Shown piece by piece: positions 44,974 through 48,169 of a DNA stretch of 48,169 bases. A program made the translations under genes and the position numbers. This DNA comes from Desulfurivibrio sp. (GTDB lineage Bacteria > Desulfobacterota > Desulfobulbia > Desulfobulbales > SURF-16). Below the pieces are notes generated by a model. That model was not told the origin of the DNA. It worked only from the letters and a program-made list of their open reading frames with translations, and did not search any database. The number at the start of each line of letters is the position of its first letter. Position 1 is the stretch's first letter. The stretch is from NCBI GenBank assembly GCA_003605035.1, contig QZKJ01000041.1, positions 1 through 48,169 on the forward strand, in the 5' to 3' direction.

Positions 44974-45249
44974 TTATCCCCTGATCACCGAGTCCAGTGC
45001 CCTGGTGATTTCAGTCTCGATCATCTTTTTATGGAGCAGCGCCGCATAACCCAGGCGGGCAGCCAGGATCAGCGAGGTTTCGCCGACCTGCAGATAGCCC
45101 AGGGCGGCGCCGGAGAACTGGCAGGTTCTGCCGGACCACTGCACATGAAAATCAAATCTGGCGGCAGACTCCGCCACCGCCTGTTTTAATTGCCTCAGCA
45201 GCTCATCCACCGCCATGGAGTGCCGTCTTTTAATCATTATGTGGGCCAT
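44974..45249 (-). CDS. Polyhydroxyalkanoate-granule-region family protein
   Basis: 91 residues from ATG 45249. It begins MAHIMIKRRHSMAVDELLRQ, has FHVQWSGRTCQFSGAALGYL in the middle and ends IETEITRALDSVIRG. This layout (short helix, strand pair around a W-x-G, C-terminal helix) matches the small proteins named for PHA granule regions (PHA_gran_rgn). Function is not established; no PHA synthase is in the window. The longer frame to 45336 lacks a good start. Confidence 0.7.
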   Translation of the reverse strand: MAHIMIKRRHSMAVDELLRQLKQAVAESAARFDFHVQWSGRTCQFSGAALGYLQVGETSLILAARLGYAALLHKKMIETEITRALDSVIRG

Positions 45250-45410
45250 GCTTTTCCGTCGGTTGTCCGTGCCTGTTAATGAGATGTTGCCATGATATAC
45301 ACCACCGTGTGGTGGAGCCATGCGGCAGAGAGGCATTTTACCACTCTTCGGTCAATACTTTATTAGAATTTGATTAGATTTCCGTGATTTTCACCTAACA
45401 AGACTAGCAG

Positions 45411-46070
45411 CTAGTGGTCATAGGTGATGATGCCATGCAGGAGACCAAGAATATCCTGATGCGCATTATTGAACCTGAATTCACACTCCTTGAGGTGGTA
45501 CGGCAGGGAGGATCTTTTGATGCCGCGCAACCTGATCATCCGCTGCTTGAAAACGACCCAGAAGCGGTCAACCGGCGTAATCAGCGCTCTTTTTGCCCGC
45601 CCGCCATCGCCTTTCTCCTGCAGGTGGAATATCCGCTTGTTATCCATATTGGCGATGGCCCGGCAGCTGGTCAGCCCCAGCGCCTCCAGCACGCCGTCCG
45701 CCCGCACCTTGCCCCGCATGATGCCCTGCATGAGCCCGGTGAACCGCAGGGGCACGATTTCGGCATAGACATGCCCCTCTTCTTCAAACAGCCAGATCAG
45801 CACGTGCTGCATGGAAGGATTGCGGCCCCGGACGCCGCTGACCAGATTGACGGAAATGCCCTCCTGCTCCCGGTCGCAGCAGCAGCCACGCCGGCAGTGC
45901 TGCGCGATTTTCTTGCGGATGGCCATCACATAGCGATTCGCCGTGTTGCGGTTGATGCCAAGCAACTCGGCAATCTGGCAGCCGTTCAGGTCCAGGGCGA
46001 AGAGACGCAGGATTTCAGCGAACTGCGCCTCGGAAATTTTGGCCCGGAACAACAAGTTGTTTTTCTGCAT
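45411..46070 (-). CDS. IS1595-like transposase relative, probably inactive or domesticated
   Basis: 219 residues. N-terminal HTH (QIAELLGINRNTANRYVMAI, residues 32-51) and the IS1595 (ISXO2-like) C-terminal signature HLKECEFRFNN. The expected catalytic residues are changed: DESYFG is not present (CCCDREQEG around residues 63-70 is the nearest equivalent), and GIESFW is PVDRFW, with Asp168 for Glu. Three Cys are consecutive at 63-65. No terminal inverted repeats or target duplications are visible at the gene ends. It may be a decayed insertion sequence or a transposase-derived DNA-binding protein. Confidence 0.75.
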   Translation of the reverse strand: MQKNNLLFRAKISEAQFAEILRLFALDLNGCQIAELLGINRNTANRYVMAIRKKIAQHCRRGCCCDREQEGISVNLVSGVRGRNPSMQHVLIWLFEEEGHVYAEIVPLRFTGLMQGIMRGKVRADGVLEALGLTSCRAIANMDNKRIFHLQEKGDGGRAKRALITPVDRFWVVFKQRMIRLRGIKRSSLPYHLKECEFRFNNAHQDILGLLHGIITYDH

Positions 46071-46388
46071 CAGCGCCTCCGGGGGAGCCTGAAGAGCCTA
46101 ACCTTTACCTGCGACAACATACCGCATTGCCCCCCCAGTATCCCTATAAGTACGATCGGGATCGTCCTGGTATCCAATTTTTTTTCCCCCCTGCATCTTT
46201 TAGGAAAAAGATGAGAATTTCACCTGTTTTGCAGGAATCATCTTTACTGGTCTTGATTGGCGAATCTAACAAATTTTGCATCGGAAGGGAAAAGTTTTAT
46301 AGTTAGGCGCTGTAAAATTATTCAGCAGTTTCCCGCGCGATGATTCGCCAATTACTTATTCAAATCGCATTATACTAAGGAGGCAACT
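46071..46388. other. 318-base intergenic region with several palindromes
   Basis: No gene. It contains ACGATC-GG-GATCGT (46152-46165), CATCTTTT/AAAAGATG with an AGGA loop (46194-46213), and the long inverted repeat at 46256-46352. It divides the transposase-like gene from the plus-strand DUF5132 operon and must hold the operon's promoter. Confidence 0.5.
46256..46352. repeat. 11-bp perfect inverted repeat spanning 97 bases
   Basis: ATTGGCGAATC at 46256-46266 and GATTCGCCAAT at 46342-46352 are perfect inverted copies enclosing 75 bases. It could be a miniature inverted-repeat element or a pair of regulator sites before the DUF5132 gene. No target duplication is evident. Confidence 0.7.
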
Positions 46389-46694
46389 GTGGGTCTTCTG
46401 GAAGATGTCACAAAAAGCAAGGTGCTGACCGGCATCGCCCTCGGAATTGGGGCTTCCATTCTGCTGCCGAAAATCCTGCCGACCCTGCGGGAAACGGCGA
46501 AACCCCTGGCCAAGGGTTTGATGAAAAGCGGCATACTCGCCTTTGAAAAAGGCAAGGAGGTGGTCGCCGAAATCAGCGAGACCACCGAGGATCTGTGGGC
46601 GGAGGTCAAGACGGAGCTGGAAGCGGAACAGCTGGCGGAACTCAAAGATGAGATGTCCGAGGCCGAGGTGGAGATAAGTGCTTCGAAAACCTGA
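46389..46694 (+). CDS. DUF5132-like small protein
   Basis: 101 residues. GTG start with a perfect AAGGAGG (46377-46383) six bases before it. The N-terminus VLTGIALGIGASILLPKIL is a hydrophobic segment and the C-terminal part is a charged helix (residues 50-95). It matches the small DUF5132 proteins that accompany HMA2 and P-type ATPase genes. Probably membrane-attached. It overlaps the next gene by 17 bases. Confidence 0.75.
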   Translation: MGLLEDVTKSKVLTGIALGIGASILLPKILPTLRETAKPLAKGLMKSGILAFEKGKEVVAEISETTEDLWAEVKTELEAEQLAELKDEMSEAEVEISASKT

Positions 46695-47196
46695 TGCCCG
46701 CATCGTACACGCCCTGCCCGGCCGGGTCCGCTTCCGGGTCCCGGGCAAAAAAGGCGACAGAAACTACTTTGAAGAACTGGTGGCGGCCCTCAGTTCGTGC
46801 AGCGGCCTGGAAAAGCTGGAGATCAATCCTGCCACCGCCAGTGTCCTGATCCACTATGATGCCGGCCATACGGGCGAGCTGAACGGTTTTCTGGAAAAAA
46901 ACAACTTCTTTCAAGTGGCGGACCGGCCGCAGCAGGCCACGCCAGCCGGCGGCAAAAAAGCCGGGCAACCGGAACGAAGCAGCGAGCGGAAGAAGCCGGA
47001 AACGCCCCCGGAGCTTCCCCGGATGATCGGCATGGGACTGATCGGCTGGAGCTGTTACCAGCTGATGGCGGGCGGCTTCATGTCCCCGCCCTGGCATGCC
47101 GCTCTCTGGTATGGATACAGCCTGCTCCGCAATAATCAGCAGGACAGGCAGGGCAGACCCGACACGGGATCCGCGGGGCGGGAAGAAGCTGAGTAA
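46678..47196 (+). CDS. HMA2-domain protein (module B)
   Basis: 172 residues, GTG start within the end of the preceding gene. Residues 1-80 are an HMA2 domain: ARIVHALPGRVRFRVPGKKG, then LEKLEINPATASVLIHYD; no CxxC. A polar Pro/Lys linker (about 85-112) is followed by a hydrophobic segment (MIGMGLIGWSCYQLMAGG) and a second weak one near 145. It likely anchors in the inner membrane and may assist the downstream P-type ATPase. Confidence 0.8.
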   Translation: MLRKPDARIVHALPGRVRFRVPGKKGDRNYFEELVAALSSCSGLEKLEINPATASVLIHYDAGHTGELNGFLEKNNFFQVADRPQQATPAGGKKAGQPERSSERKKPETPPELPRMIGMGLIGWSCYQLMAGGFMSPPWHAALWYGYSLLRNNQQDRQGRPDTGSAGREEAE

Positions 47197-47243
47197 GCCT
47201 TTGGGAAGAAAACAATTCAAATGAAGAATTACGGAGGTGGACC

Positions 47244-47897
47244 ATGGAAGAGATGCAAACAGCGGAGAGAAAAGCCAATCTGGGTGACGCCGGCACAGCC
47301 GTCAAGGAAGGTATTGTTCGCAGCCTGAAGGGGATCAATGAAATCGAGGCCGAGATCGTCAGCCTGGCCAGGAATACGGTGGGCGACGCCCTGCGGACCA
47401 CCGGCGATGTTGCCGCGGAAGGGCTCAGCGTGGCCACCAACATCATGAAGGGCGCGGTGCAGGCCACGGAAGAGGTGGGCACCGGGCTGATCATGGGCAC
47501 CAAAAGCGTGGCCAAAGGCATCATCATGGGCGTCAGCGATGTGGGCGGCGACCTGGTGACCGCCGCCGGCCAGACCACCAGGGGCGCGGTGCAGGCCGCC
47601 TCCGAGGTCGGCGCCGATGTGGCCATGGTCGCCAGGCGGACGGTTGACGGGGTGCTGGAAGCGACCAAGGAAGTGGGCGGCAATGTTGAACAGGTGGCCG
47701 AGACCGCGGTGGTCGGCGCCATTGAAGCGGCAAGCGCCATCGGCAAGACGGCCACCCGGTCGGTAACCGAGATTCTGGTGGGTGTTGCCAGCGGCGCCAA
47801 GGAAGTGCTGGGCTCCATCCTTCCCCAGCCCGGCCGGCCATCCGGCGGCGCTGTGGCGGAAGGCGGGGCAAAAGAGAAAAAAGCCAGGGCGGAATAG
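47244..47897 (+). CDS. 22-residue amphipathic-repeat protein
   Basis: 217 residues. Residues 69-178 consist of five units of exactly 22 residues, each starting xGA/I/V (KGAVQATEEVG, KGIIMGVSDVG, RGAVQAASEVG, DGVLEATKEVG, VGAIEAASAIG), with a looser 23-residue unit before them. A 22 (2 x 11) period is that of amphipathic helices that lie on lipid surfaces (apolipoprotein, perilipin and LEA types). No signal peptide; probably a cytoplasmic membrane- or granule-surface protein. A GGAGG-like site precedes the ATG. It lies between the module B gene and the partial ATPase gene, so it is likely part of their operon. Confidence 0.75.
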   Translation: MEEMQTAERKANLGDAGTAVKEGIVRSLKGINEIEAEIVSLARNTVGDALRTTGDVAAEGLSVATNIMKGAVQATEEVGTGLIMGTKSVAKGIIMGVSDVGGDLVTAAGQTTRGAVQAASEVGADVAMVARRTVDGVLEATKEVGGNVEQVAETAVVGAIEAASAIGKTATRSVTEILVGVASGAKEVLGSILPQPGRPSGGAVAEGGAKEKKARAE

Positions 47898-47942
47898 CCT
47901 GAACCGCCAATACCTGTCAATACCCATGCTGCGGAGAATGGT

Positions 47943-48169
47943 GTGCTGAAGCTGGTCCACGACTCTGTCAAGGGAAGAGCGCGCTTCAAGGTCGGCGGCC
48001 TGCAACGGGACAGGCGGCTCAAAGAGCATCTCGAGGGAGCCCTGCTGCGGCACAGCGGCGTCGCCGAGGCAACGGCCTCAACCGCCACCGGCAATCTCCT
48101 GGTCCGCTACAGCCCGGAAATAACCGCGCTGCATCTCGCGGCGCTGGTGAAAAGGGCGGCTGAGGACTT
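47943..48169 (+). CDS. N-terminus of HMA2 protein, probably a P-type ATPase (truncated by window)
   Basis: GTG start with GGAG six bases before it; 75 codons to the window edge. HMA2-type domain: VKGRARFKVGGLQ, then HSGVAEATASTATGNLLVRY; no CxxC. Genes with this N-terminus next to DUF5132 and HMA2 proteins are commonly cation-translocating P-type ATPases, so that is the likely identity; the catalytic part is outside the window. Confidence 0.65.
   Translation, partial: MLKLVHDSVKGRARFKVGGLQRDRRLKEHLEGALLRHSGVAEATASTATGNLLVRYSPEITALHLAALVKRAAED

Noticed and set aside
45340-46140. Complete insertion sequence around the transposase-like gene
   Set aside because: I compared the sequences flanking the gene and found no terminal inverted repeats or 8-base target duplications.
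1-48169. CRISPR arrays, tRNA and rRNA genes
   Set aside because: No direct-repeat arrays with spacers and no clover-leaf or rRNA-like stretches were recognised.

Overview
The window is a GC-rich bacterial chromosome segment. The mix of genes suggests a Gram-negative deltaproteobacterial lineage, probably Desulfobacterota (Desulfobulbales-like). That placement is inferred from gene content only: two-partner secretion, a PEP-CTERM protein, an ArsA/Get3-type ATPase with an Hsp20-like tail, a DUF5132/HMA2/P-type ATPase cluster and a large hybrid sensor kinase. All family names are recognised from sequence motifs by eye; no search was run.

Layout. Positions 1-2.4 kb are clearly more AT-rich than the rest and carry, on the minus strand, a large protein with a PD-(D/E)XK nuclease motif plus the start of another gene; this looks like accessory DNA. 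A decayed gene (about 2.49-2.78 kb) and a degenerate HD-domain protein follow. From 4.6 to 20 kb the content is mostly housekeeping: a YchF-like GTPase relative with an altered P-loop, a 2'-5' RNA ligase family protein, the shikimate genes aroD-aroE-aroA, pyruvate kinase, a frameshifted metallo-beta-lactamase-fold hydrolase, a PAS hybrid histidine kinase, a 1027-residue membrane protein with a PHP-like segment, a protein-kinase-like protein, a universal stress protein and a ketopantoate-reductase-like protein. The 6.43-7.05 kb gap holds several short hairpins with GGA motifs in their loops and may encode a CsrA-binding RNA.

From 20.4 to 39 kb, all on the minus strand, lies the most striking locus. 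It encodes an FKBP/SlyD-like lipoprotein, a TpsB transporter, a 3.4-thousand-residue TpsA filamentous-haemagglutinin-type exoprotein, an ExbB proton channel fused to DUF2341 and lectin-like domains, ExbD, a TonB-like protein, a porin and a coiled-coil membrane protein. Tight spacing and stop/start overlaps suggest co-transcription. It appears to join a two-partner secretion adhesin to a proton-motive-force-driven envelope machine. Upstream, beyond a strong terminator, are a PstS-like periplasmic binding protein and a PEP-CTERM protein.

From 41.7 kb onward come a DksA/TraR zinc-finger protein, a nearly 1-kb gene-poor gap, the ArsA-type ATPase, and a set of small proteins: three HMA2-type modules without CxxC, a DUF5132-like membrane protein, a PHA-granule-region-like protein, a 22-residue-repeat amphipathic protein and the beginning of what is probably a P-type ATPase. 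An IS1595-like transposase relative with altered catalytic residues sits among them.
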